From: Sacculina carcini
Lineage: Eukaryota > Arthropoda > Thecostraca > Sacculinidae
Assembly (NCBI GenBank): GCA_916048095.2
Contig: OU696583.1
Location: 3,842,501 to 3,906,500 of the forward strand
Direction of reading: 5' to 3'
Length of the DNA: 64,000 bases
Below are positions 1 to 15,289 of the stretch, piece after piece. A program made the position numbers and the translations under genes. Below the pieces are notes generated by a model. The model ran no database searches, was not told where the DNA came from, and was given only the letters and a program-made list of their open reading frames with translations. The stretch's first letter is position 1; each line of letters begins with the position of its first letter.

Positions 1-132
1 TATTCACTTGCTAACATTTCATCGGGTGTAACAACTAAATTTATTGGATTTATCAGCGCCGTTGTGTGGAAAAAGGAGAGTTGGCTTATTAAGAAGTGGG
101 AAATCAGTGAGAAAATAGGTTATGGACCGCTG
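1..132 (-). mobile_element. hAT-type MITE, family A (cut by window edge)
   Basis: Right-hand part of a dispersed element of about 250 bp that recurs at 5670, 11396, 14134, 41088 and 51179. Shared words are the run around 'ttattggatttatcag' and 'aagaagtgggaaatcagtga'. The other copies show hAT-like CAGTGGT-type ends. The left end lies outside the window. Confidence 0.6.
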
Positions 133-265
133 GTCTAAAATGTTCTGTGTTGTGACTGATCTGTGCTGAATTCATCTATTTATAGCTATTTTCTATTATT
201 TGTTATTTGTCTTTTCCTGTATTATAGCACTTTCACGTCTATTTGTCGCATCACTTCTTATTCAG

Positions 266-2968
<2,703 letters not shown>

Positions 2969-3451
2969 CAATTAAACAGGCGGCACAATTTGTGTTCTCG
3001 TGCAATCTCACAGACTGTGGGGTAATTAGGTGAACCTCTTACACGTTGAAGCAATTACTGGCTGTTTTTTCGTAGTTGTTAAAATTACGCGCCACTGACA
3101 ATGTGATAATGTGAGCAGCCTTAACACTGTGGATATGGCAAACGTTGTGCTATAGGGAATTGCATGAAAAATACAGTATACAGTAACTAGGCAGTCTCCA
3201 ACTCTGTTTCAGTATTGGGCATATATCTGGGGAATATTTAGTAGGCAAGCATTCACTCTCTCTCTCACACACACACGGAAACACACTGCAAGCTCTGCAA
3301 AAGACATGAGTGTATAATGATACCACGAGTGACGACCATACTGTCATATTGGCGTACAAACACACGCGCATACAAACGGTGATCAGGTGTGAGGCCACGG
3401 TGATGACAGAACCGCAATAGTTGAGGTGAAGCGCAGTGAAGAGATCGATGC

Positions 3452-6400
3452 TCAATCGGGCACGTAATGAACTCCGTCGGCATCGTCGGGCGTTTCCATG
3501 ACGACGGTTTTGGCATTATCCGGCGAAGATAGAGTTGTTGGATCGATATCTGTGGCGGCGGCGGCGGCAGCGGCGTCAGTGGTAGCCGAGGCAGTTGAGG
3601 CGAGCGAAACCTTGATGAGGCGACCTCGCGAGTCTCGTAAACTGCCGCGTCCCATCAGCACGTTGTGAATGTCGTCGGCGGTGACTGCGCTCAATGAGGT
3701 GGCGCCTGACAGCTCCTGCACGGCCACCGCCGCCTCGCTCTCTGCCATCACCAACACGCGCAATGTAATGACCAGATGGGACAACGAAACATACATGGAG
3801 ATTACATTTATATGAGAAGAATCATTACGTTGTTGATACAACATTCAAATCGACTATGATATGGCAACACAGCTGATTCAGGAAAATACTGAACGAGCGT
3901 CATTCATTCTGCACACAGGGAAGGGATGGTTAATTGGTTATGCTACTTTCTTCGTTATAATCTGGTTCTATATAAAACTCGTGTTGAATCGTTGTGCTTG
4001 CGCGCTGCACCAAATACCCTGTCGCTCACACAATCGTACATTTGAAAGCAGTTTTCGTTGGGCAAACACGCACTATTCAAATTTGTGCTAGGAAAGGAAA
4101 CACACACTTACCAGACACTGAATCGGTGAGTAAGAGTTGTTGAGAAGAACCCTCGTGAGAACTAGCGCCAACTCCACCCGCCGGCTGCTGGAGAAAAAAC
4201 ACAGTCATTTCACGTGTCGTGTGATCGATGAACGTGGGCCAAACATGCACCATTGAGCATGTGGCATGTGACAAGAACAAGTTGTATGTACATTTGTTGG
4301 ACTCCGTGGTGTAGTGATGGCACAAGCGGGAGGTCCGTGGTTCGAAACCTGGCAGCGGAGAATTTCTTTGAGCGAATTCTACAATCCAACAGCCCTTGTC
4401 CACCCAGCAGTAAATGGTTATCAGATATCAGTCATGTGTTGTGCCATGCATTCTGGGGAAGCTCTCTCTAATACGTGTTCCGTCCTTGTGGCGCCATAGC
4501 GTGGATAGGGTCGGTTCTGCGGTGGATGCGAGCTGCACGGGACACACCCGTGTGTTCATAAGATTCGGCTTCTTCCCGTGTAGCAACTGCCACTTGAGAC
4601 CTTTAATCTTCAACGTTTAACGTGAACACCGCCAATCATAGGGCAGTCACAATTACCTGATGTTGTTCTTGTAGCAGGGAGCCTGGCGTGTCGAGAGAAG
4701 GCATGCTGTCGCCCGGCTTCACTGGCACCATGCTCGGTGAGGTGAGACGCTGGTCGTTCATGTAGGCAACATCCGCCGGTTGCTGGAGAACGTCCACCGG
4801 AGGCAGTGGCATGCCCATCTGCAGCAGTGACTCGTATGTGAGGTCGCCCACCTGCAAAACAAATGCCAACACACATATTTGTGTGTGTATGTGTGTCTGT
4901 GTGTATAATAGAACCATGGAGTTATGCAGTGCGTCTTGACACGCTTTGGCTTGGCAAGCCGATACAAGCTCACTGAAATTCACGCTGAACACCAGGCAAG
5001 AGGCAAGACGAGCAGCTACCTGGTGCAGAATATCGCTGGCCGTGTTGATAGTGTCTGGTGTCCACTGAACGTCGGCGATGCCACACATAACCTGCTGCTG
5101 GTCCTCATGCTGAAAACATCGCACATATCTGCCACACACACACACACAAGCATTGATAGCTGGGGCCACACGAGAGGGAGGACTACAGAACCACGTGACA
5201 AAACTGGGTGGGTAACTTGAGTTCGATAAATATCGCGGTCCCGCAATGAAATAAAATGTTTCACACGCCCAAACAATGCACCAGATCAGCGTATGAGCAG
5301 GTCGTTTTGCGAGCATTTTGCTGCTAACAATACCAGATCCTAGCGGTCCTGTGGCTTCTACTGCCGCAGGTGGTGCGGTTTTGCAGCGAATTGTGGTGCT
5401 CTTTGCCAACTTGCTGATATAGCTCGCGTGTGGCGACCTTATTTAGAACTTGAAAGCAACCCAGAAACGAGCCGAAATACGCACGTGTTCTCGAAGTCGG
5501 CAATGTTGCGTTTGAGCTGGCCGATGCGTGATATATACTGGTCGGCCTCTCGAGCGTAACTGTCCGATTTCTCAAAGTGCCGCGTCAACACGCGCTCCAA
5601 GCGTCGCCGCTGTCAGCATACCCGCAAACAGACAGACCATAAACACAGGTATTGCAAAAAACCTTAAATCAGTGGTCCGTAACTTGGGGAAAATTCTCCA
5701 ATAGTGATAGGGAATGGAGGAGTTGCCAAGTGGAGAATGTGAGCTTGCACAGAACAAAGGTGTTTTCGTATATTTCCATTTATAGTGATTTTCTGATGAG
5801 AAAACTGAATTTATTGGATTTATCAGTGCTGCTGTAGCAAACAGAGTTGGCTCATTAAGAAGTGGGAAACTATAAGAAACACGTTACAGATCAAGTCACG
5901 TGTGTGTATGTCCGTGTGTGTGTGTGTGTGTGTACTGACTCGTTTGTCAGTGCTCCAGATGAGGCCAATGACACGACTGATCTCCGGATCACTGAGATCA
6001 GGCTGGAGAGAAGCAATGTCGTTCTGAAACACACGACAAACGCACGTGCACGTGTGCGGGCGTGCGAGGCACCTCTTTCAATCACTATTTTCACTTGTTA
6101 GCCATGTCCTGGATAGAATGATACGTTGTCTAGTGATTTTACAAATCAAAGACAAAGAACAAAGCAACTAAAGAACGAGGCAAATATAAATGTGTATAAG
6201 GCAATAAATATGTACAAATTATTGTCCAATATATTGCCGAAAATCCAGTGAAACAATCGCACGGAAACTTACGATAATATAGGAGCTTGTGGTTCCACAC
6301 TCAACGTCCTTTTCCTTCTCTTCAATTGCCGAATCCACCTAGAAATACAAAAATGGCGCATTAAATCAACCTGGTTGTTCTCCAAATGAAACCCGTTCGC

Positions 6401-7185
6401 CTAACGTTCACCAAGTGATTGCTGACTGTCACGGGCTCAGTACCTGAGACAAACATACTTGTAGATCTTTCGTCTCGTCCTCTGATTTCTCGCTGGAAAG
6501 TTTGTTTTTGATGGCCTCGGAGATGCGACACAGTTCTGCACAAAAACGCACGCGAAAAGAGTGAACAAGTCGTAATTCACTGTTCCAAGACGCGATCGAC
6601 TGAGTGGAAATAAAAATTTGAGCTAGCGCGATATCTGGTCGTTTTTAACCTTTTACTAATTCATTCATCCGAAATGAAATGACAATTTGGATTTCAGTTG
6701 GACAAATGGAACTGGTGTAGTTCTGTTCAGTGTAGGCACAGCTACATTTTCCCTAACAAATCCGTATTTGTTTGCAGAAATGGAACATGAAGCGACGTTT
6801 AGTTGAACAAATCCTCCTGCCCCTCAAACGATATAATATCCGTTTGCTCTCACTGTTTGAGCCGGTGGGAAACCAGCTATTATTCATCATTTCACACAGC
6901 TAGTGTATACTTAGCCAGCGCAAGCTTGCCTGAATAGCTCAGTTCCGATATTGGCACCGATGCGCCAGACTTGGTGATAAATTGTAGTCCAGCCGACGAT
7001 ACGTTCACGTAGATGGCGCCACGAGTTCTACCTGCACGCACACACAGACAGACACACTATTTGCCCGTTCGTCTATGAGCTGTCGCTCAATGAAATTGAC
7101 ATGCCTCAATTTGTCGTTTTTACAATATTTGTTGTTTGTATTTCTGCTGTAAATGGCAATAAACTCAGATTCGCACACACATGCA

Positions 7186-7248
<63 letters not shown>

Positions 7249-10200
7249 GAAAACACACTCAAGAGAAAACTCGATTCCGCTGAAGAAATGATCAGCAACA
7301 AAAAATACTCAAACTGGAAAATGTACATAAATATTTTCTTTTTCTGAACATTTACACGTCACTAAAGAATGGGAATGATTTGATTTAAATACAGTAGCAC
7401 CCTCTAGCAACACGGAGAAATCATGTTAATTTGATAATCCCATCTTTTAGAACTAGCCTCTTAAAAATTCAATATTGCACCGGGCTCCTGAATTGTGCAA
7501 TTCTCTCCCAACTACAATTAAAGTACAATCAATAAATATGTCGATCAGTACATACAAATTGAAAATTAATCAGCATTTACCTCAATAATGTTAATGTTAT
7601 ATCAGCAAACACCTGGAATATTATTGCGATTTCTCATCTATTTTCTATGTGTAGATTTGTTGTGTAGTTTTCTTGCATTTGTATGATTTGTTGCGTTTAT
7701 TATGTTCGCCCTTTGATGTATAACACTGTCACGAAATAATCGCATGGAAATGTTCATTTGTCTGTCTGAGAAGCGTCAGCTTGACAGCTGTTTGCCTATT
7801 TGTTGTTTTTGTTATGTGTTTGTGTATGGGCAATATAAGTTCAAATACAAATACACACACGCACAGGCTAGTGCGGGAGTACAACACTTCTGGGACCGTA
7901 GCCAAGGTGAGTGTGAGTGTGTGCAGTGCTTACTGGACGGCAGTTCCGCCGAACACGTGGTCTTGCGCGTGCGCGTGGGGTCTGCTTAAACAAGCACAAT
8001 GCACAAAACAAAACAGAATGACTCAACAGAACAAAAAGTCGACCGACTTATAATATGCAATCGGCAAATGTTGGCAGTAACAAAACACGACCTGGGAATG
8101 AGAGAGGTGCCGACAATGTTCTCTAGTTTTATATAAATCAACTTGCACACATACACGCATACACATACACACATACGCGCACAGATAACAAAATGTTACT
8201 GTTCAGTTTTGAATGAGTAGCGAATGTAAACTAATTGTGAAAGTTTTACCTGAATAAGTTATGAATGCATTGACTAAATAAATGATGAATGTATCATTTG
8301 AATGAATGCTTAACAATACAACTGAATTAATGCTGATTGTGTTACTTGAATGTGTCAAGTATTACCTGAATGGGTGATGTATTACCTGAATGCGTGATGT
8401 ATTACCTGAATGTGTGGTGTATTAACTGAATGCGTGATGTATTACCTGAATGTGTGGTGTATTACCTGAATGGGTGATGTATTACCTGAATGCGTGATGT
8501 ATTACCTGAATGTGTGGTGTATTAACTGAATGGGAGGTGTATTACCTGAATGTGTGGTGTATTAACTGAATGGGAGGTGTATTACCTGAATGTGAGATGT
8601 ATTACCTGAATGTGTGATGTATTACCTGAATGTGTGATGTATTACCTGAATGTGTGGTGTATTAACTGAATGGGAGGTGTATTACCTGAATGTGTGGTGT
8701 ATTAACTGAATGGGTGGTGTATTAACTGAATGTGTGGTGTATTAACTGAATGTGTGGTGTATTAACTGAATGTGTGGTGTATTACCTGAATGTGTGGTGT
8801 ATTAACTGAATGTGTGGTGTATTAACTGAATGTGTGGTGTATTAACTGAATGTGTGGTGTATTACCTGAATGGGTGGTGTATTACCTGAATGGGTGGTGT
8901 ATTACCTGAATGTGCGGTGTATTAACTGAATGTGTGGTGTATTAACTGAATGTGTGGTGTATTAACTGAATGTGTGGTGTAACGGATGGGTGTCGGTGCG
9001 GTGCGGTGCGACACACAGGTGTCGATGCGGCACCATGACTGACAAGTTTGGTCACCACAATTTATCCTGCCACCGCGACCCTGGCCGTCTGCCGCGTCAC
9101 AGCGCTCTGAATGATGTCATCTTCAGAAGCCTGGCGTCGGCGAGCCTCACGGCAATACTAGAGCCGCGTGGCCTGAACCGTGGTGACGGGCGAAGACCGG
9201 ACGGCATCACGTGCTACCCCTTCCGACGCGGCAGGATGCTGTGCTGGAACGCCACCTGCACCAGCACCTTCGGCAGCACCCACTTGGTAGAGAACGCCGT
9301 GAGACCCGGAGCGGCGGTACGGGCGGCCGAGGACAGGAAGCGGCGCAGGTACGCTGCCATCGGCCGCCAATACGAGTTCCTGCCGCTTACCGTGGAGACC
9401 AGCGGCGTAATGGGGGAGGCACTGGAGGATCTCGTGCGTGAATTGGGTCGTCGCATGACGGAGCGATGAGGAGAGCCGCGAGAAACCACTTGGCTCCGAC
9501 AGCGCATCGGCCTGGCCGTTATCCGTGGCAATGCGGCTGCTGTTTATGTGACTTATTTGTGCGTGTTTATATCAGTATGTGTTAAAATACAGTCAACAAG
9601 GTAAACCTCAAAAAAGGTGGTGTATTACCTGAATGTATGGTGTATTACCTGAATGCGTGGTGTATTACCTGAATGTATGATGTATTACCTGAATGCGTGG
9701 TGTATTACCTGAATGTATGGTGTATTACCTGAATGCGTGGTGTATTACCTGAATGTGTGGTGTATTAACTGAATGCGTGGTGTATTACCTGAATGTCTGG
9801 TGTATTACCTGAATGCGTGGTGTATTACCTGAATGTCTGGTGTCGACAGGCTTGAGAATGACTCGTTTCTTGCCGCCGTGGAAAACAGTGGGAATGGCGT
9901 CGTATTTCAAGGAGCCGTTTTCATTGAAGTCGTTTGCCATGAAATGAGCCTGCCAATATGAAATGATAGAATAAGCTCAGTGGGAATAGGAGAAGACAGA
10001 ATATTTTCTCCAACAAAAAACAGATCGAAAGTAAACTGACCCTAGTACGGAATCAAACACACACACATGCACTGGCACTCGCATACGGTGCAGGAATACT
10101 GTGAAAAGGCTGCCAGATAGAACCAAACAAGGGCGTAGATTTGTGTCGAGGCTCGGGGGGATGACAGCCATCATAGTGTTTGTGTTCACAGCATTAGTGT

Positions 10201-12814
10201 TCAAAGTTGACTCAGTTGGTCAATTGCATGAGACCCTCAACCATTTTATGCCTGTTCAATTACAACACACGTACCTCAATGAAAAGTATATTTCATATAC
10301 AAACAACCATACAAACATTACAAACATTACAAATATTTGTCGTGTATTGTTACTTTTTGCTAAGCTCATTTTGATTATAATATACCCAATAAACCGAACT
10401 CAGCAGAATTCCCGGGGGTATAATTGCATGTTCATACCCCCCAGTCAATTTGTCGGGGGTATATATACCCCCAGGATCTACGCCATGGAACCAAAAACAA
10501 CCCGGGTGCAGAGAACTGGGGCTCGCAGTGATCAGCAGCAACGACAAGACTGTTTGTAATTGAAGGCAGGTCTGAGCGAAGGAGATTAAACAGTACTGAA
10601 ACAGTAGAGGGTTCAGTGGTACGCTGATTAACTAGTCTCATAGTGACTATATGATCTCACGCAGAAAAGTTCAAACAACAATGAATCAATGATAGACAAT
10701 GCAATTAAATAGTGTATTATTAATAATATTACTATTATTAATTACAGGTCAATCTAGGAGCATGGGAAGAGTGCAGGCACTATTTCCACCCTAAGGTGGC
10801 CCCATGTACCGGAAGCGCCCAAAAAAGATGTATAGAAAAAGAAAGTTCAAAAAGTGAAGAATTCTAGAGTTCGAAAAGAAAATAATAAATAAATAACAAT
10901 AAACCGATAACAATCCATCCGATAACACTCCGCCCAAACTCCTCAATAAATAACAACAATCAACACTAAATAAATATGTGATTCAATAAATGACAACCAA
11001 CAATAAATCTGTATAAAAAAGAATAAATATTAATAAACAAGTAAACAAATAACAATCAACAACAATGAACAGATAATAAAATATGATTTAATATATATCA
11101 ACCAACAACAGTGTAGCTAGCATGGTCATATTTGACGAGACAGTCATCGAGCCATCATGCAGCTGTTAATTACGACAGACAAAGACAAACTGACCCTGCA
11201 CAGTCGGGCGTCGCGAGGCCTGCCCGACTGCGGTGCTCTGCGACCTGGCAGCCACGAGTCATCAGCACAACCGGCTGCTGCCGTCATCACCGACGTCCAC
11301 ACCTTGTGATTCAATGCGGGGAAACTCACCAATCTAACACACACACATGTCACATTGTGGTCGAGTCTGTGTGCTGAACATACGTCCATCTAGAGCAGGG
11401 TCGACCTGTTTCCCTAATTCTCCACTTCTTAATGATTCAACTCTTCATTTTCCACACAACAGCGTTGATAAATCAAATTAATTCAGTCGTTATCCCAAAT
11501 GAAATGTCACAAAGTCACTGAAACGAAACTGAACGAATTCGCGTTGATAAAACACATATTTACCCTTCTGTTCAATATTTAATTCTCCACTTGCCAACCC
11601 ATCCATTACCCATCAGTGAGAAATTGCCCACAAGTCATGAGCCACTGGTCTAGTCGTACCATAACAGCAGAATATTAGTTGATATACAGCGAGGAAACAA
11701 ACATGATGCGAGAGAAAACTTTGCAAGTGCGAAAAGACAGGACTGAAATGAGCAGACCAACGCTAGGTCGTGCATAGGAAAGCCCGGTACACGTGGGTGC
11801 TTGAGATGATCCAGCGAAGCCTCGGTGTGACCAAGTGAAGCTATCTCACTCACTCGGACTCCGGGGCCGGCTGCGAGTCGCACATGGGCACGCAGCACGA
11901 GACGAGACGACATGAAGTATCGACAGACGAAGTGTTCAAGTGTTCAGTGTTGTCGGCCCCCGCGTCGGTAGCAGGGAGGGTTGAACAGGGCGAGTTCTGC
12001 CGGTACACAACCTGAACGCCGCCGGGGAAACGTGACGGCAATGCGGCGTCGTGCAGTGCGCCATTCTCGTCGAAATCGTCAGGTACAAAATGATCCTGCC
12101 AGCAATCAAGCACCAATGTTCAGCAGTGGACACATTCACTGACACGTACACAGACACAAGCACTGACAAATACACTGACACAAGCACTGACACATACACT
12201 GACACAAGCACTGACACATACACTGACACATACACAGACACATGCACTGACACATACACAGACTGGCACACACACTCATACATACACAGATTGACACACA
12301 CAAACTGACATATACACTGACACATACACTGACTCATTCATTGACACATATACGGACACATACATTGAAATATACACTGACACATACACTGACACATACG
12401 TAGATTAACACAGAGACTGACACATACACAGATTGAAACACACACTGACACATTCACAGATTGACACACACACTGACACATACACACATTGACACACACG
12501 CTGATACATTTACACATTGACACACACTGACACATACACACATTGACAAACACGCTGATACATTTACACATTGACACACACTGACACATTCACACATTGA
12601 CACACATACTGACACATTTACACATTGACATACACACTGACACATTCACACATTGACACACACTGTCACATTTACACATTGACAAACACTGACACCCATA
12701 CACACGCCGACACACCCACAAACACACACACCGACACACACACACACCGACACATACACACACACACACCGACACACACACACACACACACCGACACACA
12801 CACACACACACACC

Positions 12815-12851
<37 letters not shown>

Positions 12852-13034
12852 ACACACCGACACACACACACACCGACACACACACACACACACACCGACA
12901 CACACACACCGACACACACACACACACACACCGACACACACACACACACACCGACACACACACACACACACCGACACACACACACACACACCGACACACA
13001 CACACACACACCGACACACACACACACACACACC

Positions 13035-13071
<37 letters not shown>

Positions 13072-15289
13072 ACACACCGACACACACACACACCGACACA
13101 CACACACACACACCGACACACACACACACACACCGACACACACACGCACCGACACACACACACACACACAGACACACCGACACACACACACCAACACACA
13201 CCGACACACACACCGACACACACACACACCGACACACACACACACACACACCGACACACCGACACAAACACACACACACACACACACCGACACACACACC
13301 GACACACACACCGACACACACACACACCGACACACACACCTGGCAGATGAAGCGTTGTTGTTCGGTGCTCGCGGAGGACAGTTGCGGGAAAATGGCCGTT
13401 AGCACGCTGTCCCAGCAGTGACGCCGCGCCGCGTGCTCAGATTCGGCCGGGTAGACGAACATGAGCCGGTCGTCGGCGCCACTGCTGAGACAGCCCGGCA
13501 CAACGCAGCTCTCCGTCTCGCCCAGCACCGCCGCATCGCTGCTGTCTGACAGTCACAACACGGCATCTGCTAGCTATACTAGCCCAGTGGCTCTCAACCT
13601 GGGTTCAATTGAACCGCAGGGATTCGGTGAGTCAGTGGTTCAGAGGTTCGGCGGTTTAGTTCACCCACTCGCGTATAATTCGTGACGTCAAGCTCTGCTT
13701 GGTCATCATTGACTGCAGCTAATCACACCACATCGCTTGGCCTTGATATCTCTGCTGCAAGCAGCTCGGTCCACTTAGTAGTAGCATACCTGTGTGACTG
13801 TCTTGATCGTACGTGATTTGTGATTTTCCTTATAATACTTCGAACGCGAAGGGTAGAATGAACGCGTATATGCAGCTTGTGGGGATCAGTACCTCCAATA
13901 AGGTTGAGAGCCACTGCACTAGCGGCTGGGGGTGATGCACGGGTTCAATGGGTAAACCTCTGAGTGTTTACATTAAGCGATCGCAGTGGTTGAAATAGGC
14001 CATGAAGAATACTGAAAGCTATTGTCTTTAGCAAACGCTGCAAATATTATTGAAGTAAATTGGCCATCCTACGGAAATTTTAATATATATGGAAATAATG
14101 TAGACAAGTTATATTTTCCATGATAGTTCAGAGCAGTGGACGTCAACATATGTTCTTTAATTTCGCATCTCTTCATGGGTCAACTACCACAACAGGGCTG
14201 ATCAATTCAATAAATTCACCTGCCCCATCAAACCAAATGTAGGGAAATCACTAGGAACGAAAACAATTCAGATTGATAAAAATACGCGTTTGTGCTTCTG
14301 TTCCACCTTTAATTCCCCACTCGACAACGCCTCCATCCCCACCAGTGGCTAATTCCCCACAGGTTAGAGACCACTAAATAAAAGTACAATGTATAGAAGG
14401 CACATACACATCCAAGACAACCGCACTGAAAAAGCGTGACACAAATAGGTGAAACACTGTGCAAAATACGATAATCCGTCTTTCTGTTATTTCCTACTTG
14501 AGACATCTTGGGTGCATCCACAGAGCCCAATTATGCAGCAGCACATGGAGAGTGAATTGAGTGACGAAAGTGACTTGATTGATTAGTAATTAAAGTGACG
14601 AATTGTCACAGGGCAAGTGAATCACTCACCCGACGCTGGAGAAGGTTGGCGCGGGAGTACAGTGTCGCTGTCACGGGCAGTCGACACGAGGTGGGTGTCT
14701 GGTGACACTGCAGCACCGGTCAAGCTGGCACCAGACTCGGCCGCGAGACGCGCACGTTTGGCGGCCGGCTCGACAGCCTCGTGCAGCGCCGACTGCGCCG
14801 CCCCCGCCAGTGTAGTGGCTGCCAGCGATTCAGCGCGTGCGTCCAGGTCGCAGTCAGGCATTGGGCTATGCTGGCAGCATGCCGCCGCCGTCGCGCTCTC
14901 CAGCAGATCAACAGTGGCCACGTCGACTGCATTGTCGGCCGAGTCATTGCCGAAAACACCATGACCACCATGGTTGATGGAAGAGGAAGCGATAACAGGC
15001 AGAGAAGTGGAGGGCAGACGGAGAACCTGTTGTTTTGCAACTGCAGACACAGCCCTGCCGGAGGGTATCGCTTTGACTATGGTCACCTTTGGTTTTGATT
15101 TTCCACCTGAACTAGACATGAGTGACGAAAGAAGATCTAAAGTAGTGTGAGTCAATGCCGGTGATGAACATTCTGTTACTTTAGTTGTTGCGGCAAACTC
15201 TTGCTCGTGCTGAGAGCCCGGTTCTGGGATTGCACTGGTAGAGGTGGCATCAGGAGGCTCTTCATTTTTGACAGCAACCTTCATAATGT
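3452..15289 (-). CDS. Double THAP-domain nuclear protein, about 15 exons
   Basis: Exons in transcript order: 15289-14630 (possible first ATG at 15284), 13545-13340, 12095-11854, 11333-11195, 9949-9829, 7031-6930, 6535-6459, 6339-6274, 6023-5940, 5609-5485, one uncertain exon near 5336-5416, 5109-5020, 4851-4657, 4187-4112, and 3741-3452 (TGA). Phases agree at every junction I could test. The product would be about 850 residues. THAP domain 1, near residues 232-310, has CVVPGC, W, ICQDHF and ALPSRF. THAP domain 2, near 355-437, has CVPMC, a VW pair, RLCRAHF and AIPTVF. Both keep the C2CH zinc ligands, so sequence-specific DNA binding is expected. The N-terminal 230 residues are Ser/Ala-rich. 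A basic coiled coil starting [12 protein letters not shown] follows further on, and the C-terminal third is low in complexity with an alanine run. I do not recognise the family beyond THAP. The intron after 6930 appears to be GC-AG. Convergent with DARS2. Confidence 0.78.
4299..4560 (+). mobile_element. tRNA-derived SINE
   Basis: The head resembles a tRNA, with an A-box-like 'tggtgtagtgatgg' and a B box 'ggttcgaaacc' about 35 bases later. A non-tRNA body follows, running to about 4560. It lies in an intron of the THAP gene, opposite in strand. The paired acceptor stem expected of a working tRNA gene is not evident. Confidence 0.6.
5670..5880 (-). mobile_element. hAT-type MITE, family A
   Basis: Begins CAGTGGTCCGTAAC and shares the 'ttattggatttatcag' and 'ggctcattaagaagtggg' words with its relatives. 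The distal end is eroded. It lies in a THAP-gene intron. Confidence 0.6.
7193..7248. repeat. (CA)n microsatellite
   Basis: Pure CA run close upstream, on the sense strand, of the THAP-gene acceptor at 7031; it reads as UG in the transcript. Confidence 0.95.
8361..8980. repeat. 20-bp minisatellite, block 1 (about 31 units)
   Basis: Units follow tgtattacctgaatgcgtga with changes at a few positions, mainly acctg/aactg and the last four bases. Left of 8361 the units decay gradually to about 8245. Read on the minus strand, which is the sense strand of the THAP gene, each 'acctg' unit contains CAG/GTAATA, a consensus 5' splice site. Confidence 0.97.
8981..9615 (+). mobile_element. 5'-truncated LINE with restriction-like endonuclease domain
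   Basis: A frame to 9469 encodes the C-terminus of a reverse-transcriptase polyprotein. A Cys/His cluster (CGTMTD...HHNLSC) is followed by RHSALND and then RPDG, as in restriction-like endonucleases of early-branching LINEs. A relic AE..KRRRYA...ET motif and LVRELGRRM come next. The frame stops at 9469, but similarity continues in the same frame ([22 protein letters not shown]), so the stop is premature. A short A-run at 9611-9615 looks like its 3' tail. Minisatellite lies on both sides, and gtggtgta stands at both borders, though the array makes that duplication ambiguous. The exact clade is unclear. Confidence 0.65.
9616..9840. repeat. 20-bp minisatellite, block 2 (about 11 units)
   Basis: Continuation of the array beyond the LINE insertion. 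The last unit overlaps the 3' end of the THAP-gene exon 9829-9949, so the true exon donor is the terminal unit's CAG/GTAATA. Confidence 0.97.
10741..10860 (+). repeat. Dispersed repeat D1, copy 2
   Basis: Same core as 2171-2292, here in a THAP-gene intron. It follows a stretch rich in tta/att. Confidence 0.6.
11396..11647 (+). mobile_element. hAT-type MITE, family A
   Basis: About 250 bp, from CAGGGTCGACC to GAGCCACTG. The flanks atctagag and gtctagtc look like an 8-bp target duplication with differences, which is the hAT size. Body words match the other family A copies. Confidence 0.65.
12128..13338. repeat. CA-rich compound minisatellite filling an intron
   Basis: Left half: loose repeats of 'cactgacacatacac'. 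Right half: (CA)n interrupted regularly by 'ccgacaca'. It occupies almost the whole THAP-gene intron 12096-13339 and reads as UG-rich RNA. Long His-Thr and Cys-Val open frames here are not genes. Confidence 0.97.
13585..13916. mobile_element. hAT non-autonomous element
   Basis: Perfect 16-bp terminal inverted repeats CAGTGGCTCTCAACCT. Flanks tactagcc/cactagcg are a likely eroded 8-bp target duplication. No coding capacity. Lies in the first THAP-gene intron. Confidence 0.8.
14134..14376 (+). mobile_element. hAT-type MITE, family A
   Basis: Starts CAGTGGACGTCAAC and ends GAGACCACTA, with family A words in between. The target duplication is not recognisable. Confidence 0.55.

Noticed and set aside
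6930-7031. Alternative frame of this exon containing RERIVGW, reminiscent of MPN-domain proteins
   Set aside because: It has stops at both ends and the wrong phase for the neighbouring exons. The frame [11 protein letters not shown] fits both sides.
8361-9840. CRISPR-like regular spacing of a 20-bp unit
   Set aside because: The units are contiguous with no spacers, the genome is animal, and the unit matches an exon-intron junction.
9829-12095. The two HF...ENG exons as mutually exclusive alternatives for one THAP domain
   Set aside because: The exon 11333-11195 supplies the middle of a second THAP domain, and exon 12095-11854 already ends with its first cysteines. All phases fit a tandem arrangement. 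Alternative use is not excluded but is not needed.
12590-13528. Very long open frames of alternating Cys-Val or His-Thr
   Set aside because: They come from CA/GT repeats on both strands. Only 13340-13545 within the region is a real exon.
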